A stretch of 64,000 bases of DNA, taken from contig NZ_SLZQ01000009.1 of the NCBI RefSeq assembly GCF_004342585.1, positions 100,607-164,606 on the forward strand, read 5' to 3'. The notes beneath the pieces are model-generated. The model was not told where the DNA came from. It saw only the letters and a list, made by a program, of their open reading frames with translations, and ran no database searches. Positions 54,586-64,000 of this stretch are shown here, piece by piece. Every line of letters begins with the position of its first letter. The first letter of the stretch is position 1. This DNA is from Paucimonas lemoignei. GTDB taxonomy: Bacteria > Pseudomonadota > Gammaproteobacteria > Burkholderiales > Burkholderiaceae_D. The position numbers and the translations under genes are program-made.

Positions 54586-55309
54586 AGCCGCGCAGGGTCA
54601 ACTGACCGTTGACGATGCGCACGCGGTCACCAACGCGCCAGTTGTCGGTAGTTTCCTTGAAGCTGCGCGTGCTGCCGTCTTCCATCCGGACACTGACACG
54701 ATAGCTGCTAGTTGCGCGGGCCCGTTTTTCCACTTCATTGCCGGCAAAGCCGCCGCCCACTGCGCCGGCTACGGTAGCCAGCTTGCGGCCATTGCCGCCA
54801 CCGACTTGGTTGCCTAATAGACCACCCACTACTGCACCGGCCACCACTCCCACGCCGCTGCCTTGGCCCTGTTCCTGGACAGGAGTAACGGCTTCGATCC
54901 GGCCGCAGTCATAGCAGATGGCGCGTGCCTGTGCCGTTTGCTGGGAATAATTCTGCGACGCAGGACGGGGTGTGCTGCGGTGCTGGGTTGTTGTCTTGGA
55001 AGCCGCCTTGGGAGCCGGTTTTTCCGCTTCGTTATTTGCCAGCTGAGTCTTTGTCGAAGCCGTGTCGGCGGCAGTCTTGGCTTGCGCGCTATCACTGGAC
55101 ACGCCGGGCGCGGCTTGCGCAGCGCTGGCGCTATTGGCTGCGGGTGCCATCAGGCTGGCAACCGGCGCATTGGCAGGGCCGCTCTCGCTATGCGAGGTGG
55201 GCAGCAGGCCGGTGATGGCCGCTACGCCGGCAAGGCTCAATACCGTGACGGATACGGCAGCGATTGCAACCAGTGGGTGAATGCGATTAGGCTTGTTGTT
55301 GGTGTCCAT
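54584..55309 (-). CDS. Glycine-zipper 2TM envelope protein
   Basis: 241 residues. N-terminal membrane anchor (about 12-36), an Ala/Ser/Lys-rich linker, then the glycine zipper VVAGAVVGGLLGNQVGGGNG and VAGAVGGGFAGNEVEK. The C-terminal VRMEDGSTRSFKETTDN, DRVRIVNGQLTL is the usual end of 17-kDa surface-antigen-like proteins. Envelope role, not known in detail. Confidence 0.85.
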   Translation of the reverse strand: MDTNNKPNRIHPLVAIAAVSVTVLSLAGVAAITGLLPTSHSESGPANAPVASLMAPAANSASAAQAAPGVSSDSAQAKTAADTASTKTQLANNEAEKPAPKAASKTTTQHRSTPRPASQNYSQQTAQARAICYDCGRIEAVTPVQEQGQGSGVGVVAGAVVGGLLGNQVGGGNGRKLATVAGAVGGGFAGNEVEKRARATSSYRVSVRMEDGSTRSFKETTDNWRVGDRVRIVNGQLTLRG

Positions 55310-55439
55310 ACAGGCTCCCGTGTAAATCCATGTTGAAGTTGTCTTCCTAAGAACTGATTATCGAAGGAAAGTTTCAATGGAAATAGACGGCAAGCGGTGA
55401 CAGATGTAAGGGTTTGTAACGACTGGCGAATCAGTCAAT

Positions 55440-55466
55440 AAAAAAGGGCTGCCGTGCAGCCCTTTT
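55440..55466 (-). terminator. lysS terminator
   Basis: AAAAGGGCTGC pairs with GCAGCCCTTTT around CGT; U tract on the minus strand, directly after lysS. Confidence 0.88.
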
Positions 55467-55486
55467 CTTATCGCGAAAACATATCT

Positions 55487-57046
55487 TCAGTCTTCACGGC
55501 GCAGATGCGGGAACAAGATCACGTCGCGGATATTCGGCGAATCCGTAATCAGCATCATCAGGCGGTCGATGCCGATGCCGCAGCCGCCGGTCGGAGGCAT
55601 GCCGTATTCCAGCGCACGGATGTAGTCGGCGTCGTAGTACATGGCTTCGTCATCGCCGGCTTCCTTGGCTGCCACCTGCTTCCTGAAGCGCTCGGCCTGG
55701 TCTTCGGCATCATTGAGCTCGGAGAAGCCGTTGGCGATTTCGCGGCCAGTGATGAACAACTCGAAGCGCTCGGTGATGCCGGGCACCGTGTCGGAGGCGC
55801 GCGCCAGCGGCGAGACTTCCACCGGATAGTCGATGATGTAGGTCGGGTCCCACAATTGCGCTTCGGCGGTTTCCTCGAACAGCGATAACTGCAGCGCGCC
55901 CACGCCGGAGATGACATGCGGCTCGACGCCGAACTTCTTCAATTCCTGCTTGAGGAACGCTTCGTCGTGCAGCTGCTCGTTGGTGTAGTGCGGCGCGTAC
56001 TTGTTGATCGCACCGACGATGGTCAGGCGTTCAAAAGGCTTGGACAGGTCCAGCTCGCGCCCCTGGTAAGTCAGCTTGGCGGTGCCGTGCGCATCGATGG
56101 CGGCCTGGCGGATCACCTGCTCGGTGAATTCCATCAGCCATTTGTAATCGACGTAGGCCGCATAGAATTCCATCATCGTGAATTCCGGATTATGGCGCGG
56201 CGATACGCCTTCGTTGCGGAAGTTGCGGTTGACTTCGAACACGCGCTCGAAGCCGCCCACCACCAGGCGCTTCAGATACAGTTCCGGGGCGATGCGCAGG
56301 TACATTTCCATGTCGAGCGCATTGTGATGGGTGACGAAAGGCTTGGCTGCGGCGCCGCCCGGGATCACGTGCAGCATCGGCGTTTCCACTTCCATGAAGC
56401 CGTGCTCGCCCATGAAGCGGCGGATCGACGACATCGCGGCGGTGCGCGCCTTGAAAGTGCGGCGCGTGTCTTCGCTCATGATCAGGTCGACATAGCGCTG
56501 GCGATACTTGGTTTCCTGGTCGGCCAAGCCGTGGAACTTGTCCGGCAGCGGGCGCAGCGACTTGGTCAACAGACGCAGGTTCGTCACCTTGACCGACAGC
56601 TCGCCCTTGTTGGTTTTGAACAGCGTGCCTTCCGCGCCGAGGATGTCGCCCATGTCGTAATGCTTGAAGGCGGCATGGGCGTCCGCGCCAGTGGCTTCGT
56701 CATTGATGTACAACTGGATGCGGCCATCGGCCTTGGAACCGGAAGCATCCTGGATGGTGGCGAAGGATGCCTTGCCCATCACGCGTTTGAGCATCATGCG
56801 GCCGGCCACGGAGACCTTCACGCCTTGTGCTTCCAGCGCTTCACGTTCGGTTTCGCCATACTGCGACTGCAGGTCGGCGGCCTTGTGCTGCGGGCGGAAA
56901 TCATTGGGGAAGGCGACACCCTGTTCGCGGATCGCCGCCAGCTTGGCGCGGCGCTCGGCGATGATGGAATTGTCATCCTGCGGCGCGGCGCTATCGTTTT
57001 GTTGCGCGGCTTGCTGATCGGGTTGTTGAGCGTTTTGCTGAGTCAT
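55487..57046 (-). CDS. lysS: Lysyl-tRNA synthetase (class II)
   Basis: 519 residues. N-terminal Gln-rich tail, OB-fold anticodon-binding domain ([16 protein letters not shown]), and class II core: motif 2 [20 protein letters not shown], motif 3 [10 protein letters not shown]. Charges tRNA-Lys. In an operon with prfB, as in many proteobacteria. Confidence 0.97.
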   Translation of the reverse strand: MTQQNAQQPDQQAAQQNDSAAPQDDNSIIAERRAKLAAIREQGVAFPNDFRPQHKAADLQSQYGETEREALEAQGVKVSVAGRMMLKRVMGKASFATIQDASGSKADGRIQLYINDEATGADAHAAFKHYDMGDILGAEGTLFKTNKGELSVKVTNLRLLTKSLRPLPDKFHGLADQETKYRQRYVDLIMSEDTRRTFKARTAAMSSIRRFMGEHGFMEVETPMLHVIPGGAAAKPFVTHHNALDMEMYLRIAPELYLKRLVVGGFERVFEVNRNFRNEGVSPRHNPEFTMMEFYAAYVDYKWLMEFTEQVIRQAAIDAHGTAKLTYQGRELDLSKPFERLTIVGAINKYAPHYTNEQLHDEAFLKQELKKFGVEPHVISGVGALQLSLFEETAEAQLWDPTYIIDYPVEVSPLARASDTVPGITERFELFITGREIANGFSELNDAEDQAERFRKQVAAKEAGDDEAMYYDADYIRALEYGMPPTGGCGIGIDRLMMLITDSPNIRDVILFPHLRRED

Positions 57047-57091
57047 GATGATTGCGTATTGTTATGTTCGATGGCCGGAAAGGTGCAGGGA

Positions 57092-58196
57092 TCAGACACC
57101 CTGCTTGAGCGAAGCGGCGATGAAGTCGTCGATGTCGCCGTCCAGCACGGCCTTGGTATTGCCGACTTCATGACCGGTGCGCAAATCCTTGATGCGCGAC
57201 TGGTCCAGCACGTAGGAGCGGATCTGGTGGCCCCAGCCGACATCGGTCTTGGAATCTTCCAGCTTCTGCTGTTCGCTCATGCGGTTGCGTAATTCCAGCT
57301 CGTACAGTTTGGCCTTCAGCATGTCCCAGGCTTCGGCGCGGTTGCGATGCTGGCTGCGATCGTTCTGGCACTGCACGACGATGCCCGACGGCGCGTGCGT
57401 CAGGCGCACGGCGGAGTCGGTCTTGTTGATGTGCTGGCCGCCGGCGCCGGAAGCGCGGTATGTATCGATGCGCACGTCGGCCGGATTGATATCGATCTCG
57501 ATCGAGTCATCCACTTCCGGATAGACGAACAGGCTGCAGAACGAAGTATGGCGACCGTTGGCCGAGTCGAACGGCGACTTGCGCACCAGGCGGTGCACGC
57601 CGGTTTCAGTGCGCAAAAAGCCATAGGCATAATCGCCTTCGACCTTGATCGAGGCGGTCTTGATGCCTGCGACCTCGCCTTCGGAAATTTCCAGGATCTC
57701 GGTCTTGAAGCCCTTGCGCTCGCAATAGCGCAGGTACTGACGCATGATCATCGAGGCCCAGTCCTGGGCTTCGGTGCCGCCGGCGCCGGCGGTGATATCG
57801 ATGAAGCAGTTGTTGGGGTCCATCGGATTGTTGAACATCCGGCGGAATTCCATGCCTTCGACGCGTTTCCTGAGTTCTTCGGCATCCTGCTCGATAGCGA
57901 CGATGGTATCGTCGTCGCCTTCTTCGCGCGCCATTTCGAACAGATCGGTGGCGTCGCGCAGGCCGGCTTCGATTTCGGTCAGCGAAACGACGATGGCTTC
58001 GAGGGATTTCTTTTCACGTCCGAGATCCTGGGCCCGCTTCTGGTCATTCCAGACGTTGGGGTCTTCCAGTTCGGCGTTGACTTGTTCGAGTTTCTCCGAC
58101 TTCGCAGCGAAGTCAAAGATACCTCCGTAGTTCTGCCTCACGGGTGGTGAGGTCCGCCAGCAGGGCGGAAAGGGCATTGAGGCGTTCGGCTTCCAT
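57092..58196 (-). CDS. prfB: Peptide chain release factor 2 (with programmed +1 frameshift)
   Basis: 367 residues after frameshift. The first 27 codons ([20 protein letters not shown]...) end in CTT TGA C at 58118-58112; ribosomes slip +1 and continue [16 protein letters not shown] just upstream acts as the internal stimulator. The SPF motif ([10 protein letters not shown]) recognises stop codons and GAGGQHINK (GGQ) drives release. Frameshifting falls as RF2 rises, an established autoregulation. Confidence 0.96.
58112..58126 (-). promoter_or_regulatory. prfB +1 frameshift site
   Basis: GGAGG-TAT-CTT-TGA-C, the standard arrangement of internal Shine-Dalgarno and slippery CTT at an in-frame UGA. 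Confidence 0.95.
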
Positions 58197-58488
58197 GGTG
58201 AATTTCTTGGATTTGGTGAAACCTTACATTATACCTGAGGTAAGAAGAGAGATTTCCGGCCGATTTCTTCGCCTGTCCTCTTCGAGGATGATATTTGGGC
58301 ATTCGCCAAATATGCTTGTCTTGCAATATGGTTGGGTGAGTAGTCAGGCTTGAAAATCTGCTATTCGTGAACTGGTCGGCTCTGCGCCAGGTATTGGGAG
58401 TAAAGCGGTGCGGGATGAGCTGTAGAAACTTGCGCCCAAGGAGCGAATTCCTTGCCGTCAAGATGCTGCAAGGCCGAGTTATTGCAGC
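58197..58488. other. Intergenic region between prfB and the AraC regulator gene
   Basis: About 290 bases. An inverted repeat ATATTTGG-GCATTCG-CCAAATAT at 58291-58313 is the only clear structure and could be a protein-binding site. No supported gene. Confidence 0.45.
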
Positions 58489-59514
58489 TCATTTTCTATA
58501 GGCGCTCGGCGCTTTGCCAGTCCACTTTTTGAAAGCTTGCCGAAAGTTTGCCGCATCGCTGAATCCGAGCAGGGTGGCGATATCGTCGGTGCTCAGTTTC
58601 GTCGTCTGAAGGTATTCAGTGGCGAGCGAACAGCGGACATCGTTCAATATCTCCACGAATGACATGCCCTCTGCTTCGAGCTTGCGCCGCAGCGTCCTGG
58701 AAGTCATATGCAAGGCATCGGCAACCTCGTCCATGCCGGGAAACTGGCCAGGAGTGCGCATCAGGATCTGATACACCTCGCCGGCGACGCCGGCAGAAAC
58801 CTTGGCCTGTCCTATCAAGCGGTCGCAGGTTTCCTGCAGCAGGGTGGAGGTGAGGCGGTGCGCGAGCTGCGGCTTGCGGTCAAGAATAGACGAGTCATAA
58901 TAAATTTCAGATACCGGCTGATCAAAATACGTCGGGCAGCCCAGATATTTTTCGTAAAGATCGGCGTGCGGCGGAGCAGGGTGCGAGACGTGGATTTTTT
59001 GCGGAACGCATTCCGGACTGACCACATCACGAAGATGGGTCACATGCTGCGCAAGTTGCTGTTCGATGAGGAATTGGCGCAACTCCTTCGAAGGCGCAGA
59101 GATGAAATTCTCGGGAAACCACCAGATGGCGAATCCCGGCTCTTCGCGCCACTGAATTGCCAAGGTCGGTGTGGCCAGCTTGTGGTACTTCACGCCCAAA
59201 TCGAAAAAATCACGGATGGTTTCGCTACAGAGCAGGGCGTAGCCATACATCCCGTATGCGGACAGGTGCATGCGCATGCCGACCTGGAAAGGAGTAGCCG
59301 GATCATGCGACAACTGCACGGCATTCTTGCAGACCGCGAAATACTGCCGTACCGATGTCAGCGTGTCGGCGGCATACATTTCCGCTTCGGTAATGCCGCT
59401 TCCCTGAAGGCTTTCTTCTGTGGAGATGCCTTGCTCACCCAAGGTCTCGACCAGGGCTGCAATCTTGTAGGGCGCGTATATCCGTTCATTCAGCAATGGC
59501 AGTTTTACTGTCAC
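58489..59514 (-). CDS. AraC-family transcriptional regulator
   Basis: 341 residues from a GTG. The N-terminal arabinose-binding-like regulatory domain (about 15-205) and C-terminal double HTH (MDEVADALHMTSRTLRRKLE, STDDIATLLGFSDAANFRQA, FKKWTGKAPSAYRK) are typical of AraC regulators with a full sensory half. It is divergent from a fatty-acid-type dehydrogenase gene, which may be its target. There is no ribosome site of its own; a 14-codon upstream frame overlaps its start. Confidence 0.9.
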   Translation of the reverse strand: MTVKLPLLNERIYAPYKIAALVETLGEQGISTEESLQGSGITEAEMYAADTLTSVRQYFAVCKNAVQLSHDPATPFQVGMRMHLSAYGMYGYALLCSETIRDFFDLGVKYHKLATPTLAIQWREEPGFAIWWFPENFISAPSKELRQFLIEQQLAQHVTHLRDVVSPECVPQKIHVSHPAPPHADLYEKYLGCPTYFDQPVSEIYYDSSILDRKPQLAHRLTSTLLQETCDRLIGQAKVSAGVAGEVYQILMRTPGQFPGMDEVADALHMTSRTLRRKLEAEGMSFVEILNDVRCSLATEYLQTTKLSTDDIATLLGFSDAANFRQAFKKWTGKAPSAYRK

Positions 59515-59555
59515 GGTCTGTTCCCAATCAGTTTGTCCTCGATGAATATGTGCAT
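59511..59555 (-). CDS. Possible 14-residue leader peptide before the AraC gene
   Basis: MHIFIEDKLIGNRP with AGGAGG (59573-59568) 12 bases upstream. Its TGA overlaps the GTG of the AraC gene (GTGA), so the regulator would be translated by coupling. Confidence 0.35.
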   Translation of the reverse strand: MHIFIEDKLIGNRP

Positions 59556-59643
59556 GTCCGAATGGAACCTCCTACTGTCCGATTGCCAATACTACCATAG
59601 CAAAAAATTGACGCATCGGTCATCGGGCCGGTGGAGAAATCAA

Positions 59644-60576
59644 ATGGAGACAAGTATGCAACAAGCTCTTTCCGTGACAGTCATCGGCGCCGGGCTCATG
59701 GGCCATGGCATTGCACAAGTCTTTGCGCGGGCCGGCAATCGCGTGACGCTCACCGATCCCAACCAGGCGGCGCTGGATGCGGCGCTCAGGCATATCGCGC
59801 GCAACCTGGCAGAAATGAATATCGAGGCCGAGCCGGTGCTTGCCAACATCGCCATCGAAGCCGAATTGTCGCAGGCGGTAAGGACTGCCGATCTCGTGAT
59901 TGAAGCGGCTCCCGAACTCCTGGCGCTCAAGCAGCGCATTTTTTCCGACGTCGCCAAATGGGCGCCTGAGCATGCAATTTTTGCCAGCAATACCTCGGTC
60001 ATACCGATCACCCAGATCGGCGAGCTTCTCGAAGCGAATGCGCGCGCAAGGTTGCTCGGCATGCATTGGTGGAATCCGCCGCACCTTATTCCGCTGGTCG
60101 AAGTGGTCAGGACCGTGCATACCAGAGAGGACGTGTTTCAGACTGGTTTCGACATCCTCGCGGCAGTCGGCAAGATGCCGGTAAAAGTCCATCAGGATGT
60201 CGCCGGATTCATTGGGAATCGACTGCAGCATGCCTTGTGGCGGGAAGCTTTCGCCTTGATTGACGCCGGGGTGTGTGATGCAGAAACCATCGACACCGTG
60301 ATCAAGAACAGCTTCGGCATGCGGCTTTCCGTGCTGGGGCCCATGGAAAACGCAGACCTGGTCGGACTGGATCTTATCCGCGAGGTGCACGCCGTTGTCT
60401 TTCCTGATCTGGATTGTTCCAAAACACCGTCGCCAACGCTGAGCCAGCTCATCAAGCAAGGGGATTTGGGCATGAAATCGGGAAAAGGGCTGCGCGCCTG
60501 GACACCGCAGCAAGCCGACGAAGTACGGCGGAGGCTGGCTGCGCTATTGATTTCAATGAACGCTCCTGTGGGCTGA
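59644..60576 (+). CDS. 3-hydroxyacyl-CoA dehydrogenase family protein
   Basis: 310 residues from ATG 59644; MQQALS at 59656 is also possible. NAD-binding GAGLMGHGIAQVFARAG at the N-terminus, a conserved ASNTSVIPITQIGE, HWWNPPHLIPLVEVV, and C-terminal helical domain with GFIGNRLQHALWREA. It oxidises a beta-hydroxy acid or acyl-CoA; the substrate is unknown. The HWWNPP form is like L-carnitine/lambda-crystallin-type members. Confidence 0.85.
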   Translation: METSMQQALSVTVIGAGLMGHGIAQVFARAGNRVTLTDPNQAALDAALRHIARNLAEMNIEAEPVLANIAIEAELSQAVRTADLVIEAAPELLALKQRIFSDVAKWAPEHAIFASNTSVIPITQIGELLEANARARLLGMHWWNPPHLIPLVEVVRTVHTREDVFQTGFDILAAVGKMPVKVHQDVAGFIGNRLQHALWREAFALIDAGVCDAETIDTVIKNSFGMRLSVLGPMENADLVGLDLIREVHAVVFPDLDCSKTPSPTLSQLIKQGDLGMKSGKGLRAWTPQQADEVRRRLAALLISMNAPVG

Positions 60577-60904
60577 CTGCGATTTATTCGAATAAAAAAC
60601 GCGCTTTCGTCGATAGTCGGGCAATGCCCGACCCGAGGGCGCAGAGCCGGACGGCGAGCTTTAGCTAAAGCGGCGGGACCGCCTGGGTTGGGCACTAAGC
60701 GAACAAGGCCGAGTGTTAATGTTTAGCGTTAATGCCGGGTGGATAAGTGGCATGTTCACATTGGTTGTTCGGTAAATGTGTGGGGATCAAACATGTTTTT
60801 CAGGCTCTCGCTCATCTAAAGTTCTTGGCTAGTAGCGCCAACTTGATGTTTCGGCATGGCGCAAAAATTACTGCCAATGTGAAATCAAATTTCAGAAAAC
60901 CATC
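60577..60904. other. Intergenic region with inverted-repeat element
   Basis: 328 bases. TGCCCGACCC (60625-60634) and GGGTTGGGCA (60685-60694) are near-perfect inverted repeats enclosing about 50 bases with the palindrome GCTTTAGCTAAAGC (60658-60671). GTTAATG is repeated nearby, and CACATT...AATGTG is another inverted repeat. No gene seen. Confidence 0.45.
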
Positions 60905-61696
60905 ATGAGCATCAAATCCTTACTTCTTCCAGAGCCGGGCCTGCGGGTTCTTGTCACAGCTGGCGGCTCGGGAATCGGCGCCGCAATCGCCCGCGCATTT
61001 CACGAGCTCGGTGCCCGGGTTCACGTTTGCGACATTGACCGCGCTGCCCTGGATCGCCTGACCGCCGAAGTGCCGGGTATCGGCGCCACCATGGCTGACG
61101 CCTCCGCGCCCGATGATGTCGACCTCGTATTTGACAACGTTCAGAGCGCATTGGGCGGGCTGGATGTATTGGTCAACAATGTCGGCATTGCCGGGCCTAC
61201 GGGAGCGGTCGAAGAGCTTGACCAGGACGAATGGGATCGCACCGTATCGGTCAATCTCAACAGCCAGTTTTATTTTGCGCGGAGAGCAGTGCCCATGCTG
61301 AAGCAATCGAGCGCCAATCCCTGCATCATCGCCATGAGCTCGGTCGCAGGCCGCCTGGGCTATGCCTTCCGCACTCCTTACGCCTCGACGAAATGGGCCA
61401 TCGTCGGCCTCATGAAATCGCTGGCCATCGAGCTGGGCCCGCATGGAGTGCGCGTCAACGCCATTCTTCCGGGTGTCGTGGAAGGAGAACGCATGAGCAG
61501 TGTCATCAGTGCCCGCGCCGCAGCGACCGGCGTTTCAGTTCAAGCCATGCGCGAGGAATATCTGCGCAAGATTTCCCTGCGCCGCATGGTCACCATGGAT
61601 GATGTGGCCGCCATGGCCGCATTCCTTAGCTCTCCTGCCGCGCGCAACGTGACAGGACAAGCGATCAGTGTCGATGGCAACATCGAATACCTTTAA
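60905..61696 (+). CDS. Short-chain dehydrogenase/reductase (SDR)
   Basis: 263 residues. TAGGSGIG cofactor loop (18-25), NNVGIAG, catalytic Ser in SSVAG and YASTK. Closing DGNIEYL is usual. It reduces or oxidises a hydroxyl substrate with NAD(P); the substrate is unknown. It may act with the dehydrogenase upstream. Confidence 0.9.
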   Translation: MSIKSLLLPEPGLRVLVTAGGSGIGAAIARAFHELGARVHVCDIDRAALDRLTAEVPGIGATMADASAPDDVDLVFDNVQSALGGLDVLVNNVGIAGPTGAVEELDQDEWDRTVSVNLNSQFYFARRAVPMLKQSSANPCIIAMSSVAGRLGYAFRTPYASTKWAIVGLMKSLAIELGPHGVRVNAILPGVVEGERMSSVISARAAATGVSVQAMREEYLRKISLRRMVTMDDVAAMAAFLSSPAARNVTGQAISVDGNIEYL

Positions 61697-61754
61697 GCGT
61701 AGTCAGTAGTTTCGCCCTTTTCTTTTCTTCCTGCATTAGAACTTGGAGACAACC

Positions 61755-62999
61755 ATGCACAAATCCACACAATTAAAATTCGCAATCGCTCCGACCCTGG
61801 CTCTTGTGGCCGGCATCGCCACCGCGGCGCCTGTCAAGATCGCTGTTCTGGAAACGCTCTCGGGCCCGCAAGCTTCGACCGGCCTGCTGTACCGCACCGC
61901 GGTCAAGTATGCCGTTGACCAGATGAACGCCACCGGCGGCTGGAATGGCGAACCGGTCCAGCTGGTCGACTACGATAACCAGGGCGGCCCGTCTGGCGCT
62001 TCGGACAAACTGAAGGCAGCGATTGCCGATGGCGTGCAGATCGTGGTCCAAGGCGCATCGTCGGCTGTTGGCGGACAAATCACGGAAGACGTGCGCAAGC
62101 ACAACCTGCGCAATCCAGGCAAGGAAATCGTCTATATCAATGTCGGCGCGGAAGCATTGGAATTAACTGGCGACAAGTGCAATTTCCATCATTTCCGTTT
62201 CGGCGGCAATGCGCAAGTCCGCACCAAGGCACTGGTCGATGCGATGAAACAGGCGAACGTGCTTGGTTCGAAGGTCTATTCGATCAATCAAAACTATTCC
62301 TGGGGCCAGGATATGGATCATGCCATTTCCGACAATGCTGCGGCGGGTGGCTACAAGGTCGTGGAAAAGGCCCTGCATGACGTCAACAAGATCCAGGACT
62401 TCGCTCCGTACGTTGCCAAGATCAAGGCCAGCGGCGCTGACACCGTCTTGACTGGCAACTGGTCCAACGACTTGCTGTTGTTGATGAAAGCTACCCGCGC
62501 AGCCGGTTTGAAAGTCAGGTTCGGGACGGTTTACCTGGATCAGCCGGGTAACGTCGCCAACGCCGGCGAAGTCGCTGTCGGCCACTATGTCGTTCAGTCA
62601 TTCAATCCGGAAGCCGGTGGCGCCGAAGGCGAACGCTTCGTCAACGACTATAAGGCCAAGACCGGCCATATGCCGGCATTCATCGAGCCGCAAACCGTGT
62701 TCGGCATGCAGATGGTTGCCGATGCCCTGAAGCGCACCAAGCCGGAGGCAGGCGCATTGAACGTCAACGCATTTGCCAAGAATCTGGAAACGGCGAAGGT
62801 GAAAACCCCGGTGGGTGAAATGTCGATGCGTGCCGCCGACCACCAGGCTTTGCTGCCGATGATCGTGTCGACCGTGGCAAAGGATGCCAAGTTCAAGGTT
62901 GACGGCACCGACATGGGCTTCAAGCCGGTCAAGCGTTTCTCTGCTGAAGAAGCTGCGACCCCGGTGCAATCCAGCTGCGTCATGAAACGTCCCTCCTAA
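61755..62999 (+). CDS. Branched-chain amino acid type ABC transporter, substrate-binding protein
   Basis: 414 residues from ATG 61755 (TTGGAGAC upstream). Signal peptide (about 1-24, cut near TAA-APVKI), then a Leu/Ile/Val-binding fold: VLETLSGPQASTG, VDYDNQGGPSGASD, VVQGASSAVGG. Delivers its ligand to the permease encoded next. The true substrate may be an organic acid or aromatic compound as in many Burkholderiales homologues. Confidence 0.9.
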   Translation: MHKSTQLKFAIAPTLALVAGIATAAPVKIAVLETLSGPQASTGLLYRTAVKYAVDQMNATGGWNGEPVQLVDYDNQGGPSGASDKLKAAIADGVQIVVQGASSAVGGQITEDVRKHNLRNPGKEIVYINVGAEALELTGDKCNFHHFRFGGNAQVRTKALVDAMKQANVLGSKVYSINQNYSWGQDMDHAISDNAAAGGYKVVEKALHDVNKIQDFAPYVAKIKASGADTVLTGNWSNDLLLLMKATRAAGLKVRFGTVYLDQPGNVANAGEVAVGHYVVQSFNPEAGGAEGERFVNDYKAKTGHMPAFIEPQTVFGMQMVADALKRTKPEAGALNVNAFAKNLETAKVKTPVGEMSMRAADHQALLPMIVSTVAKDAKFKVDGTDMGFKPVKRFSAEEAATPVQSSCVMKRPS

Positions 63000-63055
63000 G
63001 GGTGCTGTACCAGGTGTAGCGTTGAGCGTTGACGCTGCACCGACTTGACTGTCCT

Positions 63056-63080
63056 GCCGCGCATGTTTTCCATGCGCGGC
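63056..63080 (+). other. Hairpin between binding-protein and permease genes
   Basis: GCCGCGCATG-TTTTC-CATGCGCGGC, ten perfect pairs. No T tract follows; it could stabilise the upstream message, giving excess binding protein. Confidence 0.55.
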
Positions 63081-63116
63081 ACGGGGCTCTGCGTCCCGCA
63101 ATTTCTGGAAAAGCTC

Positions 63117-64000
63117 ATGGAATTCTTTACCGTATCGCTGCTCAACGGCACCATCTACGGCTTGTTGCTGTTCATGGTTTCGGCCGGTTTGACGCTGATT
63201 TTCGGCATGATGGGCGTGTTGAACTTTGCCCATACCTCTTTTTACATGATCGGCGCCTACCTGGCCTACAGCCTGCAAAAGGTGATTGGCTTTTGGCCGG
63301 CGATCATTGTCGCCCCGATCATCGTCGGCTTTCTCGGCGTGGTCGTCGAGCGCTTCTTTTTGCGCCGCGTGCACAAGTATGGCCACGCGCATGAATTGCT
63401 CGTGACCTTCGGCCTGTCGTTCATCATCGCGGAAATCATCAAGCTGTTCTTCGGCAATTATCCGGTCAATTACCAGGTGCCGTCCTCGTTGAATTTCGCT
63501 GCCTTCCAGCTCTTCGGCACCGACTATCCCTTCTATCGCCTGATGATGGGCGTCATCTCGCTCTTGATGTTCGGCCTGGTCTTCCTGCTGCTGTCGCGCA
63601 CCCGCGTCGGCATCGTGGTGCGCTCGGCGATCTACCGCCCGAAGATGGCCGAAGCCCTCGGCCATAACGTGCCGATGGTGTTCATGGGCGTGTTCGGCGT
63701 GGGCGCGGCGCTGGCGGGTCTCGCCGGTGCGGTGGCCGGGGCGTTCTACACCACCAACCCCAACATGGCGCTGGAACTGGGCGTGCTGGTGTTCGTGGTG
63801 GTGGTGATCGGCGGTCTGGGTTCGCTCGAAGGCGCGATGGTGTCGTCGATTCTGATCGGCTTGATTTCCTCGTTTGCGGTGGGCATCGACCTGAGCGCGG
63901 CCGATGTGCTGGGCTATGTCGGCGCCGGGGAATGGGCGCAAGAAGTCGGCGGCTTGCTGACGCTGAAAATATCCTCGCTGGCGGCGACGATTCCATTTGC
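63117..64000 (+). CDS. LivH-type ABC transporter permease (3' end outside window)
   Basis: At least 294 residues starting MEFFTVSLLNGTIYGLLLFM, with no stop before the window end. LivH signatures: AGLTLIFGMMGVLNFAHTSF, GHAHELLVTFGLSF, GVFGVGAALAGLAGAVAG, VIGGLGSLEGAM. Multi-spanning inner-membrane channel of the transporter. It follows the binding protein; LivM, LivG and LivF are expected next. Confidence 0.93.
   Translation, partial: MEFFTVSLLNGTIYGLLLFMVSAGLTLIFGMMGVLNFAHTSFYMIGAYLAYSLQKVIGFWPAIIVAPIIVGFLGVVVERFFLRRVHKYGHAHELLVTFGLSFIIAEIIKLFFGNYPVNYQVPSSLNFAAFQLFGTDYPFYRLMMGVISLLMFGLVFLLLSRTRVGIVVRSAIYRPKMAEALGHNVPMVFMGVFGVGAALAGLAGAVAGAFYTTNPNMALELGVLVFVVVVIGGLGSLEGAMVSSILIGLISSFAVGIDLSAADVLGYVGAGEWAQEVGGLLTLKISSLAATIPF

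Noticed and set aside
58708..59643. Long upstream extension of the 3-hydroxyacyl-CoA dehydrogenase frame
   Set aside because: It runs antisense through the AraC regulator; the real N-terminus with the NAD-binding motif starts at 59644.
60840..60870. Sigma-54-like promoter (GGCATGGCGC) before the SDR gene
   Set aside because: Spacing and the GC element do not match the -24/-12 consensus well enough.
62598..63941. 447-codon His-rich minus-strand frame
   Set aside because: Shadow of the binding protein and LivH; His/Gln-rich composition is an artefact of the opposite strand.

Overview
The window joins a resident prophage (start of the window to about 40,640) to chromosome (about 40,640 to 64,000). 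The chromosomal genes point to a betaproteobacterium of the order Burkholderiales, most likely an Oxalobacteraceae member: tyrB/uvrB, a complete iscRSUA-hscBA-fdx-iscX operon, lysS-prfB with the classical prfB frameshift, and a Liv-type transporter. The family assignment is inferred from gene content; no search was run.

Prophage, left to right. 2-8,800 is head and packaging: a terminase large subunit cut by the window edge, portal, a minor head protein with an extra C-terminal domain, and one polypeptide that fuses protease, scaffold and major capsid protein and has an internal ribosome start. 8,809-22,076 is a contractile tail in the gene order of phage Mu (DUF2635, sheath, tube, chaperone with a -1 frameshift, tape measure, N, P, 45, 46, 47, 48, fibre, fibre assembly), interrupted by a membrane-protein moron. 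A 31-bp motif occurs twice, before the capsid gene and before gene N, and is a candidate late promoter. 22,079-23,992 is lysis: papain-like hydrolase, holin, SAR lysozyme, and Rz with nested Rz1. 24,064-25,990 is the lysogeny switch: a LexA-box gene convergent with a repressor that shows no cleavable peptidase domain, paired operators, a ribbon-helix-helix gene and a CII-like gene. 25,981-36,575 is one long early operon of mostly small overlapping genes, with a compact tyrosine recombinase, an HD phosphohydrolase, a second helix-turn-helix regulator and a 920-residue primase-helicase. 36,576-37,218 is a non-coding candidate replication origin. A second tyrosine recombinase, an odd coupled gene and a large serine recombinase follow; the last codons of the serine recombinase are read from a chromosomal tRNA-Asn gene, which marks the attachment site.

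The phage is therefore a mosaic: a Mu-type tail without Mu transposition genes, a phage-type lysogeny switch that appears to be under SOS control, and serine-integrase insertion at a tRNA.

Chromosome. Two nearly identical tRNA-Asn genes flank a Yip1-family membrane protein. Then come tyrB and, divergently, uvrB with a coupled uracil-DNA-glycosylase-like gene; an outer-membrane protein beside a four-helix copper-binding protein; the Isc iron-sulfur operon with its own IscR box and an internal terminator between iscA and hscB; a glycine-zipper protein; lysS-prfB; an AraC regulator divergent from a 3-hydroxyacyl-CoA dehydrogenase; a short-chain dehydrogenase; and the first two genes of a branched-chain amino acid type ABC transporter, the second cut by the window end.
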